Of a DNA stretch of 64,000 nucleotides, positions 45,985 to 54,112 are shown piece by piece. Positions within the stretch are counted from its first letter, which is position 1. Each line of letters opens with the position of its first letter. The notes under the pieces were generated by a model. The model saw only the letters and a list, made by a program, of their open reading frames with translations. It was not told the DNA's origin and made no database searches. Origin of the DNA: Roseateles toxinivorans (GTDB taxonomy: Bacteria; Pseudomonadota; Gammaproteobacteria; Burkholderiales; Burkholderiaceae_C); NCBI RefSeq assembly GCF_004362525.1, contig NZ_SNXS01000002.1, positions 744,001-808,000 of the forward strand. Direction: 5' to 3'. The translations under genes were made by a program, and so were the position numbers.

Positions 45985-46158
45985 TGAAGCCCGACTCCAG
46001 CGGACACTAGTGTGGTGATGGTTCTGACACAGACCTGGTCGCAAACACGAAGCACCTCGTCCGCCTTGAACGCGTCGTTATGAATTAGCTGGAGACTCCG
46101 GCAGTACTTTGAGCCGGTGTCGAGTGCGAAAATCAGGTCAGGGTGTGCCTGTGCTCAT

Positions 46159-46260
46159 TTAGAGCACGACGACGCCGCGGCCGTCGTGTTTCTCTTGTCC
46201 GTAGAGACCAAGCAGTTGGTTGACCATCGGCTGGATGCCGCGCTGCTGTTTGGTATTCAT
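46159..46260 (-). CDS. Small hypothetical protein (33 residues)
   Basis: MNTKQQRGIQPMVNQLLGLY continues to a stop after 33 codons. The ATG overlaps the stop of the preceding 43-residue frame as ATGA, which argues that both are translated. No family recognised. A further frame (ALDTGSKYCRSLQLIHNDAF...) follows down to about 45966 but is out of frame with any start, so a decayed third gene may exist. Confidence 0.45.
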   Translation of the reverse strand: MNTKQQRGIQPMVNQLLGLYGQEKHDGRGVVVL

Positions 46261-46388
46261 GGGAGCGCCTCGAAGTCGCCCAGCAATTCGTCCAACTTTG
46301 CCTTGTGGGCCTTCGCCGCAGCGTGGTCCGGGATTCGCCAATCCGGGAAGCAGCAGCTGAACCCGTGGAGGTCGCCGGCCTTGGCCAT
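46257..46388 (-). CDS. Small hypothetical protein (43 residues)
   Basis: MAKAGDLHGFSCCFPDWRIP continues to AKLDELLGDFEALP and a stop that overlaps the next start (ATGA). The composition looks like a real protein with a CC motif. Function and family unknown. Confidence 0.45.
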   Translation of the reverse strand: MAKAGDLHGFSCCFPDWRIPDHAAAKAHKAKLDELLGDFEALP

Positions 46389-46548
46389 GCACGCGGTCGC
46401 GCATTGCGTCCCGGGCGCAGCGTGTGAAGCCTCAAGTGAGACTACGACGGCAATGACGGCTCGTCCTCGGCGCTGACCTATTCGTCGTTGAAGCCGCCTG
46501 CGAATGCCGGATACAGGAGATTGTTCCGGGTCAGACTGCGCGGCAAGA

Positions 46549-46806
46549 TCAGAGCCGCTTCCTCGGCTGTACAGGCATGTCTTCAGAAATGCTGACCCCG
46601 CGTAGGAATCGCCCCTTCAGCTCGGGATCGAAAACGCCAACACCGTTGCGGCGGTCTTTGTCCATCAGGCGCTCAAAGTCTGGGCTACCAAACTCGCGCC
46701 CGACAGGACGCATGTTGTCCCAAAGCCAGTCTTCGTCTGCGCCGCTCGCGATCCTTCCAAGCAGTGATCGGCAGAGGGCAATCTTTCGCTTTCGCATGGA
46801 AGTCAT
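46549..46806 (-). CDS. Hypothetical protein, possibly frameshift-truncated
   Basis: An 85-residue protein starting MTSMRKRKIALCRSLLGRIA, with GAGG 6 bp before the ATG. It contains DEDWLWDNMRPVGREF and ends DMPVQPRKRL. In the adjacent frame the sequence continues smoothly as TAEEAALILPRSLTRNNLLY up to FNDE, hinting that the original protein was longer and a frameshift cut it. No family recognised. Confidence 0.5.
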   Translation of the reverse strand: MTSMRKRKIALCRSLLGRIASGADEDWLWDNMRPVGREFGSPDFERLMDKDRRNGVGVFDPELKGRFLRGVSISEDMPVQPRKRL

Positions 46807-47308
46807 TCAGTGCCTCACTGGATCATGGCGTCTTCTCGCCGAAGCCCTGCCCGTCAACGCAACCCAGTGCTTCGCCTTCGGCTGCTGTCGAAGCTGACCC
46901 CCCGTCGCGAACTTCACGGCGGACTTTGGCGCAGCAACGACCACACTGAATTCACCTTCGCGCCTACGTGATTTCTGAAGACTCCAATTGTTCCCTGAGC
47001 CCGAGTTGGCGCTGGCGCTCCGAAATACTGAAGTATTGGGCATCAACAGCTATTGCTGACTAATTTTAGTCACATTCGAATCGCAAGTGACCTTCATGGC
47101 GTTCGCCATTGGCAAAATTGCGTGATTTCACATCATTCGGGCATATGCCGGATTAGTCGGGCATGAAGTATCGATGCCCGAATATCAGCGCGCACTTTCT
47201 TATAGTACTAATTTGCGCCATTCGGGGATCGAGACTAATATCGCGGCCAGTCAATCCCGGCTGCGTGAGCTATTCGTCACATCTCTGTACATGGTGGTAT
47301 GAATTGGT
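46807..47308. other. Intergenic region in front of the tns module
   Basis: The minus frame at 46807-47046 lacks a ribosome-binding site and family match and is not called. AT-rich stretches with the ATTCGGGCA repeat cluster (47135-47227) occupy the rest and probably include the promoter of the HTH gene. Confidence 0.45.
47135..47227. repeat. Internal repeat cluster, ATTCGGGCA family, upstream of the tns operon
   Basis: Four related units: ATTCGGGCATATGCCGG (47135), AGTCGGGCAT (47155), the inverted ATGCCCGAAT (47174) and CATTCGGGG (47219). TCGGGCAT and ATGCCCGA form an inverted repeat around 9 bp. They lie 80-170 bp upstream of the HTH gene, as expected for its operator or for transposase-binding sites. 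Confidence 0.6.
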
Positions 47309-47557
47309 ATGGCTAAGTTCAATAGCAGTGATTTGACACGTGTTCGCGACGAGTTCTACATGCGTGGTCTGTCGGTCGCCGCATGGGCTCGGGATCACAG
47401 CTTTGATCCGAACTTGGTCTATCAAGTGCTTAGCGGGCGCTGCCATGCACAGCGAGGCGTCTCACACGAAATCGCGCTTGCCTTGGGGCTCAAGACCCAA
47501 TGCAAGCAGGGCAATTTAAGTAAGGAAGTACCAACATCTAAGGAGATGGAGATGTAG
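47309..47557 (+). CDS. Small helix-turn-helix DNA-binding protein
   Basis: An 82-residue protein starting MAKFNSSDLTRVRDEFYMRG. The segment LSVAAWARDHSFDPNLVYQV followed by LSGR resembles the helix-turn-helix of small Ner/Nlp- or phage-type regulators. It opens the transposition module, separated from tnsA by two hairpins including an intrinsic terminator. It probably regulates the tns genes through the ATTCGGGCA repeats just upstream (inferred). Confidence 0.6.
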   Translation: MAKFNSSDLTRVRDEFYMRGLSVAAWARDHSFDPNLVYQVLSGRCHAQRGVSHEIALALGLKTQCKQGNLSKEVPTSKEMEM

Positions 47558-47565
47558 AAAAGAAA

Positions 47566-47595
47566 ACGCCGACCGATCTTTCGAAGGGTCGGCGT
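47566..47595. other. Strong hairpin after the HTH gene
   Basis: Stem ACGCCGACC/GGTCGGCGT with an internal CTT-TCG-AAG mini-stem. No T-run follows on the plus strand, but the minus strand has TTTTCTTTTC next to it. It may stall or bidirectionally terminate transcription. Confidence 0.5.
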
Positions 47596-47655
47596 GGGGT
47601 CGTAGAACGACCGTAGGCAACGTAAGTTTCTACCTCCCCGTGCCCCCCGTCAAGT

Positions 47656-47687
47656 CCCCGGCAATCGCCGGGGTGGATATTTTTTTG
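47656..47687 (+). terminator. Intrinsic terminator immediately before tnsA
   Basis: Stem CCCCGGC-AATC-GCCGGGG (47656-47673) followed by TGGATATTTTTTT. It lies only 14 bp before the tnsA ATG. It could separate expression of the HTH gene from tnsABC or act as an attenuator. Confidence 0.75.
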
Positions 47688-47700
47688 CCTGTTCGGGGAT

Positions 47701-48378
47701 ATGAAGCCAGCTCGCCAAATCATTACGACGTCACCGCATCGGTCGGTAGGGGCCGTGCATGCATCTTGGCTTCAGGATGACCCTATCCATCACGAGTCAT
47801 TTCTGGAGAAGGGCGGCATTGAGATACTGCTGTTGATGCCGATGGCGGCGCACATTAAATCTCAGCCAATTAAGTTGATCTATGTGTCGGAAGGTAAGGA
47901 GCGCACCCACTACCCAGACTTCCAGGTGCGACTCAAGGACGGGCGTCACATCATCGTGGAGGTCAAGCCCTCGGTTTTTGTGGACGAACACCGGCACAAG
48001 TTCAACAGTTGTTCCGCGCAGTTGGCCCGCGCTGGGATTGAGTACTACGTCTGTACCGAAAAGTCCTTAGACGCAGAGCGTGTGGGTCGCGCGGAAAACC
48101 TGCGAGACCAAGCTAGGCGCGCCGCACCATCGGATGAGTTGGCCGAACTGCTGCATGCGGTGCGCTTGGGCGGGCATCTCTTGATTGCTGACGCACTCGC
48201 GCAGGGGTTCAACCCTCAAGTGATTGGTCACGCAGTTGGACGTCGGCTATTGACGGTTGGCCCCAGCCTAGAGCTCTCCCCAACGAACAGGCTCAGACTC
48301 ATGGAGAACGAGGATGGGCACTTACGTTGTAGCGATTGGATTGGTAGTCCGCCATGGGGAGCGCACGTGGCGATTTGA
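47701..48378 (+). CDS. tnsA: TnsA-like transposon endonuclease
   Basis: A 225-residue TnsA-type protein. The restriction-endonuclease-fold catalytic residues are visible: FLEKGGIE (Glu36), HYPDF (Asp73) and VEVK (Glu87, Lys89). TnsA cuts the non-transferred strand at the 5-prime ends of the element, so a heteromeric cut-and-paste mechanism is expected and not the replicative route of tnsA-less elements. The C-terminal part interacts with TnsC in Tn7. The gene overlaps tnsB by 65 bp. Confidence 0.9.
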   Translation: MKPARQIITTSPHRSVGAVHASWLQDDPIHHESFLEKGGIEILLLMPMAAHIKSQPIKLIYVSEGKERTHYPDFQVRLKDGRHIIVEVKPSVFVDEHRHKFNSCSAQLARAGIEYYVCTEKSLDAERVGRAENLRDQARRAAPSDELAELLHAVRLGGHLLIADALAQGFNPQVIGHAVGRRLLTVGPSLELSPTNRLRLMENEDGHLRCSDWIGSPPWGAHVAI

Positions 48379-50329
48379 GCGAGAGGTCAACGACGCGGCA
48401 AAGACGCTTGTCTTCGTCGATCAGGTCACGGGCGCACCGCGAACGATGACCTTGGCTACGTTGCAGCGCGACGTGCTCGCCAAGCGCTTGGTCGTTGTCA
48501 CTGGTGAAAGCCCAACGCTGGCCAGCCCGACGGCTCGGCCGGTCAGCTTGGTCACGACCCTGGAAGATATCGCCCCGAAGCATCGAGCGGAGATCTCCCG
48601 CCGCCGCGCCTACATCACGTATCTGCACCGCCAAGGGCTGACTCGCGGCCAACGTCGCCAAATCGCTGCGGCAATTCGCAAGCTTCAGGGCAAAGTTCCC
48701 ATGCAGGCCGATGTCCAGGATGGCAAGCCGGACAACTCAGTGCCATCGACGTCAACGGTGATGGAATGGATGCGTCGATGGGACCTGAGTGGTGGAAGTG
48801 TCGCCGCGCTCATGAACCGTGCCGCGAATCGGCGATCAAGCCGGCGGGTTCATCCGTCAGTGCTGTCGACGGGTCGTGAGTTCATCCGCACTCACTACTG
48901 TCAGCAGACACGCCCCCCGCTGGCGGAAACCAAGCTGTTCGTTGATCGAAAGCTCGAGGCGCTGGCTGCGGCGCAGCAGATCCCGCAGGCGGCCGCCCAA
49001 ATCAGCATGTCGACACTACAACGGCTCGCGAAGGAGATTGATCCCTTCGCGCTTGATCTCGCCCGGTACGGACCCAGCTACGCAAACAACGAGTGGCGCT
49101 ATTCACTTGAGGGCATCAATGCAGCCCGAGTGATGCAACGCTACGAAATCGATCACACCATTGTCGATGTGGTGGTCATCAGCGATGCTAACGGCATGCC
49201 GCTCGGGCGTCCGACGATTACTGTTGTCGTTGACTCGCACAGCGGCTATGTCTGCGGGTTCTTCATCAGTTTCTGGGGGACAGGACTTGCATCGACGCTC
49301 TCTGCCCTCAAGGTTGCAATCTCCCCTAAGGGCGATCTGACGGAGGGTCAGGGACTGTCAAACCCGTGGTTGGCCTACGGCATTCCGATGATGTTCGTGG
49401 TTGACAACGGGTTGGAGTTCCACTCGCCGCAGTTCCATTCGGTGGCCATGCACCTCAACGCCGACTTGCTGTTCTGCGCAGTTCGCCGGCCATGGTTGAA
49501 GCCATTTGTGGAGCGAACCCTTGGCTCCTATTTGCGGTACTTGCCGGCGGCCGGCCGCGTCGAGAAGCCCAAGACCAATTACCTGCCGCTGAAGCCGGAC
49601 AAGACTGCTGTTGTTACCTTCGGCGCCCTGTGCACCGGCTTGCTCAAAGCCTTTGTCGACATCCTCCCGATCGAGATCAATCAACGTAGTCTTTCCCTGC
49701 CCTTCGACAAGTTTGGTGATGGGATGGCAAAGCTGCTCCCCCCCGCGCTGCCGACAAGCACAGAAGAACTGGACATCATCGTTGCTGCCAGCAAGTCGTT
49801 GACCGTCACCGGCGAGGGGGTCGTGTCTGACTATCTCCGCTACAACTCGCTGGAACTCAAGGATCTGTGGCGGGCGACGCGCAGTACGTTCAAGACAGTC
49901 GTCAAGTTCAACCCCGAGGATCTCAGCTACGTGCATGTGCAGGACCCTCGGACCAAGGGATGGCTGCGAGTTCCCAGCTGCCTGCCTGAGTACACCGACG
50001 ACCTTTCCCTGGTGCAGCACAGGGCGATCAGGGAGCGGATTAAAGGCGAGCTGGACAGACGAAAGATTCCGGAATTGCTGGTCGCATCCAAGTTGGAGCT
50101 GCTTGACATGTGGAGCGCGCAGGCCGTGAGCGGCAAGCGCTTGAAACAGGCGCAGCTGCGCGCTCTAGGAGGCCTGACCTCGGCACATGTCTACCGGCCA
50201 CCGGGGCGGGAAACGCCTTCAGCAACACCGCCCAAGACACGGATGATTTCCGTCAGTGAGATGGAAGTGCCCGCATTTCAGATTCCGGCGTTCGATACCC
50301 TTTCCTTCAATGGGGGGCGCCATGTTTGA
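48314..50329 (+). CDS. tnsB: TnsB-like DDE transposase
   Basis: A 671-residue retroviral-integrase-fold transposase. The catalytic triad is EIDHTIVDVVVIS (Asp about 280), FVVDNGLEFHS (Asp about 363) and KPFVERTLGSYLR (Glu about 399). An N-terminal helix-turn-helix segment and a C-terminal Mu/TnsB-like beta-barrel follow the usual order. It binds the repeats at the element ends and joins 3-prime ends to target DNA with 5-bp staggering, consistent with the observed CCGAC duplication. It begins inside tnsA and its stop overlaps tnsC by 8 bp. Confidence 0.92.
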   Translation: MGTYVVAIGLVVRHGERTWRFEREVNDAAKTLVFVDQVTGAPRTMTLATLQRDVLAKRLVVVTGESPTLASPTARPVSLVTTLEDIAPKHRAEISRRRAYITYLHRQGLTRGQRRQIAAAIRKLQGKVPMQADVQDGKPDNSVPSTSTVMEWMRRWDLSGGSVAALMNRAANRRSSRRVHPSVLSTGREFIRTHYCQQTRPPLAETKLFVDRKLEALAAAQQIPQAAAQISMSTLQRLAKEIDPFALDLARYGPSYANNEWRYSLEGINAARVMQRYEIDHTIVDVVVISDANGMPLGRPTITVVVDSHSGYVCGFFISFWGTGLASTLSALKVAISPKGDLTEGQGLSNPWLAYGIPMMFVVDNGLEFHSPQFHSVAMHLNADLLFCAVRRPWLKPFVERTLGSYLRYLPAAGRVEKPKTNYLPLKPDKTAVVTFGALCTGLLKAFVDILPIEINQRSLSLPFDKFGDGMAKLLPPALPTSTEELDIIVAASKSLTVTGEGVVSDYLRYNSLELKDLWRATRSTFKTVVKFNPEDLSYVHVQDPRTKGWLRVPSCLPEYTDDLSLVQHRAIRERIKGELDRRKIPELLVASKLELLDMWSAQAVSGKRLKQAQLRALGGLTSAHVYRPPGRETPSATPPKTRMISVSEMEVPAFQIPAFDTLSFNGGRHV

Positions 50330-51266
50330 GCTTGACGCCGACATTGACACCGACGAGTTTGAGCGCAAAGTCGCAGAGCGTCGCCAGAAGACCTATAGCC
50401 CCGACGCGATCCGGCGCGGCTCGGAAATCGACGTGGCCATCGTCCTTCATGGATCGTTCCAGGCGGCTCTGGGGGCCGCAGATCGCGTATTTCAACTTGG
50501 CACTGCACTCAGCGTTCCAGCCGGCCTGCGCCTCATCGGGCCGCCCGGGTCTGGGAAGACAACCCTTCTCCGCTACTACGCTGATTCGGTCCCACGCAGC
50601 GCACTGTTTGATCGAGGTTTGGGCGCGATCAGAATCCGACTGCGCAAGCGGCCGTCGCTCGGCCATACAGTCGAATCCGTGCTGAGAGCGTTGCGGCATC
50701 CCTTCCCGAAAGTCAGTAGTCAGACGGTCGGGATGAAGCGAGACATCTCGATTGATGCGCTCAAGCAGAGGCGTACGCACCTCCTGCTCGTCGACGAGGC
50801 GCACAACCTATGCAGTCGTGCGGGCGGGTGGCGGGCAGGCAGTGATGAGGGCAACGAAACCACTGAATATCTGCGAGAAATCATGGATGCGCAGATCGGT
50901 TTGATTCTGGCGGGTGGCACCGGACTGGAGCAGCTGCAGGAGCGTGACAAGTATCTCCACAGCCGCTGCGCCGCCAAAGCCACGCTCGGCGACTTTGCCC
51001 TCGATAACGCCTGGGCCGGCATCGTGCATGGCTTGGCGGGGCACAACCAACATCATTGCTTGAAGTTCCTCACCGACTCGCGGCAGATTGTGTTGCTTCA
51101 TCGAGCAACTCGGGGCAACTTGCGCACGCTGAAGATGCTCGTGGTTGAAGCCATCTTGATCGCGGCCGACTCAAGCCGAAGCGACTTGTGTGCCGCCGAC
51201 TTGCGAAGTGGCTTTGGCCTTGCATTGAACGGGCTCGTTGACATTGCCAATCCGTGGGGTGCATAG
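50322..51266 (+). CDS. tnsC: TnsC/TniB-like AAA+ ATPase
   Basis: A 314-residue AAA+ regulator. Walker A GPPGSGKTTLL is near residue 73 and Walker B LLLVDEAHNL near 155. It polymerises on target DNA and links the target selector (TniQ) to the transposase. The ATG at 50322 overlaps the tnsB stop; the frame extends to 50256 but only within tnsB. Confidence 0.92.
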   Translation: MFELDADIDTDEFERKVAERRQKTYSPDAIRRGSEIDVAIVLHGSFQAALGAADRVFQLGTALSVPAGLRLIGPPGSGKTTLLRYYADSVPRSALFDRGLGAIRIRLRKRPSLGHTVESVLRALRHPFPKVSSQTVGMKRDISIDALKQRRTHLLLVDEAHNLCSRAGGWRAGSDEGNETTEYLREIMDAQIGLILAGGTGLEQLQERDKYLHSRCAAKATLGDFALDNAWAGIVHGLAGHNQHHCLKFLTDSRQIVLLHRATRGNLRTLKMLVVEAILIAADSSRSDLCAADLRSGFGLALNGLVDIANPWGA

Positions 51267-52229
51267 ATGCTGCCCCTCCCGATGACAAAGCCGCCGGAAC
51301 GGGCCGAATCGGCCTCCGGATACATGCTTCGCTTGCTGAGCTTGAACGGTGTCGGCGTCAGGGAGGCGCTAGCGCTGTGCCGGGCTACGCGCCGTAGGGT
51401 TCCGCAAGCTGCTGATACAGATCTGCTCTCCGGCCTCGCTGGCATATCTGCGGAGTGGTTCGACCATCGGACGCCAAGACCCTATGTCCGAGATCAGTGG
51501 AATGAGGTTGCCTTGTTCGGGTTCACCTGGAGAGACGCGTGGCTGTTGCGCGGTTTCCGCCAACAGGTGTGTCCACTGTGTATTCGTGAGCAAGGCATTG
51601 CTCGGCTGGAGTGGGACTTGGTCGCCTATCCGGTGTGTCACATCCACGGAATTGTTCTGCAAGACGCTTGCCGAATCTGCGGAAAAGGCCTCAGTCCCAA
51701 TCGCCCCGCGCTGGACGTTTGCGGTTGTGGTGGCTACTTCGCCGCTCGTGATAACGAGACAAGCGCTGCTACCCCATCCGTGAAGGCATGGACGGTATGG
51801 CTCTCGCAGCAATTGCTGGCGGACGCCGGCATCGCCCAACAGAGCGGCTTGCTGCCATTCGCCCCCCAGCTCCATGGCGCGAGCCCGGACGGCGCCTACC
51901 GGCTGATTTGTGCCTACGCGGGCGGGGCAAAGGCCTTTCGTGGAGAACTGATCCTCGCGGGCAGGCCGTGGCTCAGTAGCCATCAAGTCAGTCGTTTGAT
52001 CGCTCAAGGGTTAGATGCCCTACATGCGGCGGCAGGAGGCGCCCAGACTTCGATAGGTCTGGGGAGCGGCACGCCGTATGCGCTTGCTGAACAGGCGGTT
52101 GCGGGCATCACTGCATGGGATCGCGCTGTTGCCTCCCGCGAAATGCTCCGCTTGAGGCTCGGGCGACGCTGGCGCAATGCGCTGCCTCGATGCCCGAGTC
52201 AGCAAGAGCTGTTTGCGGACGTATCGTGA
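51267..52229 (+). CDS. tniQ: TniQ family target-selection protein 1
   Basis: A 320-residue TniQ protein. The N-terminus ESASGYMLRLLSLNGVGVRE is typical. The zinc-finger region reads CPLCIREQGIARLEWDLVAY, with CHIHGIVLQDACRICGKGL after it. TniQ/TnsD proteins choose the insertion site or recruit TnsC. The ATG directly follows the tnsC stop. It differs in sequence and length from the second copy, so each may serve a different targeting pathway. Confidence 0.9.
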   Translation: MLPLPMTKPPERAESASGYMLRLLSLNGVGVREALALCRATRRRVPQAADTDLLSGLAGISAEWFDHRTPRPYVRDQWNEVALFGFTWRDAWLLRGFRQQVCPLCIREQGIARLEWDLVAYPVCHIHGIVLQDACRICGKGLSPNRPALDVCGCGGYFAARDNETSAATPSVKAWTVWLSQQLLADAGIAQQSGLLPFAPQLHGASPDGAYRLICAYAGGAKAFRGELILAGRPWLSSHQVSRLIAQGLDALHAAAGGAQTSIGLGSGTPYALAEQAVAGITAWDRAVASREMLRLRLGRRWRNALPRCPSQQELFADVS

Positions 52230-52314
52230 GCATGCCAAACATGGTGAGACACGATAAGAGGCCGGACAGCAATGGTATGAAACGCGGGCTCTGTCCGTTG
52301 CTTGGAGATTCACT

Positions 52315-53151
52315 GTGTTGTTGACCAAGGTCCGTCAATTGGCTTATGTGCCGACAGCGGCGCAAGGCGAGTCGCCCAGTTCCTGGATCACTCGCGCCGC
52401 GCTTTCGCAGGGCGTCCGTATCCGTGCATTCACGAACTTCCTGGGATGGAAATTCGCGTATGACTGGGACCAGGACATCCTTTTCACCCGGGCATTTGGT
52501 CATGAGGTAGCGACGATGCCTGAGCTCGTCGGATTGAGTGAGGCGACCAACTTGATCAGCGCGCTCCTTGTGGCGAGGGCGTTTCGAGGATCGCACCTGC
52601 TCTATAGAAGCAGCGGCGCGGGTCGATCAGCCCCTTTCTCACGATACTGCGTGGAATGCTTGGAGGAGGCCGTGTCGCCGTTCTTCAGGGTGCAATGGCG
52701 CTTTCAGAACTGGAGATACTGCCCTAAGCATGAGTGCCTGCTGGAAGACGCTTGCCCCAGTTGTGGCATTCCTCCTTGCCTTCCAATCAGCATGATGTGT
52801 GCGAAGCGGCAAGGCGGCATCCTCAGAAGCCTCAAGCATTGCGGAAAGTGCGGGCTGTTGCTTACCAAGCTAGCACCCGTCACGCTGCAGCAAGCAAGGC
52901 TCGCAGGCATCTCCGATGCGGATCTAGCCACCATGCAAAGAGTCCAAGCTCATATCGAAGAAATCTCCCATTCCGGATCTTCCGACGCGGACTTGCCTCA
53001 TCGCATGTCGGCGCGGAAGCCGGAAGTCTTCGTCGAGTCTTTTTCCATGCCAAGCACGATCATCGACGCCACACAAGCGCGACGCAGGCTTGGCCTGCTG
53101 CCGCCAGTCGCGATGCCTGCGGTTTATCCATACCCGGTTGCAGACAGATAG
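52315..53151 (+). CDS. tniQ: TniQ family target-selection protein 2
   Basis: A 278-residue second TniQ, starting at GTG with TTGGAG 7 bp upstream. It has QGESPSSWITRAALSQGV at the N-terminus and a zinc finger CPKHECLLEDACPSCGIP, with a second pair HCGKCGLLL. Paired TniQ genes are known in several Tn7-like groups where one targets a chromosomal site and the other mobile DNA. The carboxyl tail is shorter than TnsD, so sequence-specific DNA binding is not obvious. Confidence 0.88.
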   Translation: MLLTKVRQLAYVPTAAQGESPSSWITRAALSQGVRIRAFTNFLGWKFAYDWDQDILFTRAFGHEVATMPELVGLSEATNLISALLVARAFRGSHLLYRSSGAGRSAPFSRYCVECLEEAVSPFFRVQWRFQNWRYCPKHECLLEDACPSCGIPPCLPISMMCAKRQGGILRSLKHCGKCGLLLTKLAPVTLQQARLAGISDADLATMQRVQAHIEEISHSGSSDADLPHRMSARKPEVFVESFSMPSTIIDATQARRRLGLLPPVAMPAVYPYPVADR

Positions 53152-53167
53152 AGATTCCGTGCCCGGG

Positions 53168-53437
53168 CCATTCGCCCGAATCGACATGTTGAACAGCAAC
53201 GAAATGCTTCAAGCGCATGTGCGAAAGCGGAGACCGGTCCATGCTGGCGCAGGCCCACCGGGGACTGCAGAAGGTAGACCGACCCGGCAAATGCCCGAAT
53301 GGCGACGTATCGAACAAGGGAACGCTGGTCAACGGGCAATCGTTGGCTGACCACAGCGCCTGCGCAGCGGTATTAGTATCCCGCGGCGATGTCCATCGCT
53401 ATCCGGCCAACCCGGCATTTGCCCGAATAGATGCCGG
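53168..53437. repeat. Internal repeats, ATTCGGGCA family, downstream of the tns operon
   Basis: Inverted relative to the left cluster: a degenerate copy CCATTCGCCCGAATCGA (53168), then near-identical direct repeats CCCGGCAAATGCCCGAAT (53283) and CCCGGCATTTGCCCGAAT (53411). They lie between tniQ2 and the exonuclease gene and help bracket the tns module. Confidence 0.6.
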
Positions 53438-53462
53438 CTCTGCGCCGTTGCTCGTTGCTTCG

Positions 53463-53951
53463 TCAAATGCACTCGTTACCTTTTGCCGATTGCTGCCAAG
53501 CGAAGCAGAGCGCCTTGGCGTCGTGCAGCGCATGGTGATCGCGGCGACCGTTAAGCCGCCAATACTCTTCAATGTCGCGCGGATCGATGCTCGATCTGAT
53601 CGACTGGCCCCTTATCCAGTCGGGCACCTTCAAGGTGTCCTCGTCGCGGGCCAGATAGGTGAATAGCTCCCAATCAGTTGGATGGTCGACGCTGACAAGC
53701 ACCTGGCCGGCATGTTCGAACTTCGCCAACCACGCTTTGAGCCGGGTAGAAAGCTCGGCCTCGGTGCAAATTGCTGCCTGCTCGGAGCCAAGCAGGGGCA
53801 ACACGGCCACGCGGCAGAAATCACTGCACTGCGCGAGATCGGCGTCGCTCCGCTCAGCGTAGAACTCCTGGCCATCTTCGGTCACGATGCCGATAGACAG
53901 CAACTCGCAATGCAGCAAGTCGGTGAATTCGGTATCGAGAAACAAATGCAT
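53463..53951 (-). CDS. Rv2179c-like 3'-5' exonuclease (DEDD family)
   Basis: A 162-residue exonuclease-fold protein. Exo I has MHLFLDTEFTD (Asp, Glu). SVDHPTDWELFTYLARDEDT fits the second acidic block, and the C-terminal HHALHDAKALCFAW carries the last Asp. The family includes DNA/RNA exonucleases such as Rv2179c, and mobile defence islands often carry them. An in-frame GTG 96 bp upstream is possible. Divergent from the deaminase gene. Confidence 0.78.
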   Translation of the reverse strand: MHLFLDTEFTDLLHCELLSIGIVTEDGQEFYAERSDADLAQCSDFCRVAVLPLLGSEQAAICTEAELSTRLKAWLAKFEHAGQVLVSVDHPTDWELFTYLARDEDTLKVPDWIRGQSIRSSIDPRDIEEYWRLNGRRDHHALHDAKALCFAWQQSAKGNECI

Positions 53952-54034
53952 GGGCGCAGTATCGTATTTGAAATAAGTGGCGATGACCTGCATAGGGTTC
54001 GACCCCAGGGCACATTTGATGGACAAACGCAAAT

Positions 54035-54111
54035 AATCCTCCGACACAAGCGCCGCGGCAAGTAGCCCAATCCTCTAGTGGCTAATCTTCGACGCGCAGC
54101 TCAGGAGGATT
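54035..54111 (+). promoter_or_regulatory. Possible ribosome-binding-site sequestration upstream of the deaminase
   Basis: GGAGGATT (54104-54111), the Shine-Dalgarno of the deaminase gene, is exactly complementary to AATCCTCC at 54035-54042 and to AATCCTC at 54069-54075. Pairing would hide the start codon. In the AvcID system a noncoding RNA upstream of avcD restrains the enzyme, so a regulatory leader RNA is a fitting but untested idea. Confidence 0.4.
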
Positions 54112-54112
54112 C

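Noticed and set aside
46807-47046. A 79-codon minus-strand frame adjoining the 85-residue gene
   Set aside because: No ribosome-binding site, odd composition and no family resemblance.
47135-53437. A CRISPR array or CAST guide array in the repeats around the tns genes
   Set aside because: The repeats are short, degenerate and in both orientations with irregular spacing, and no Cas gene is present.
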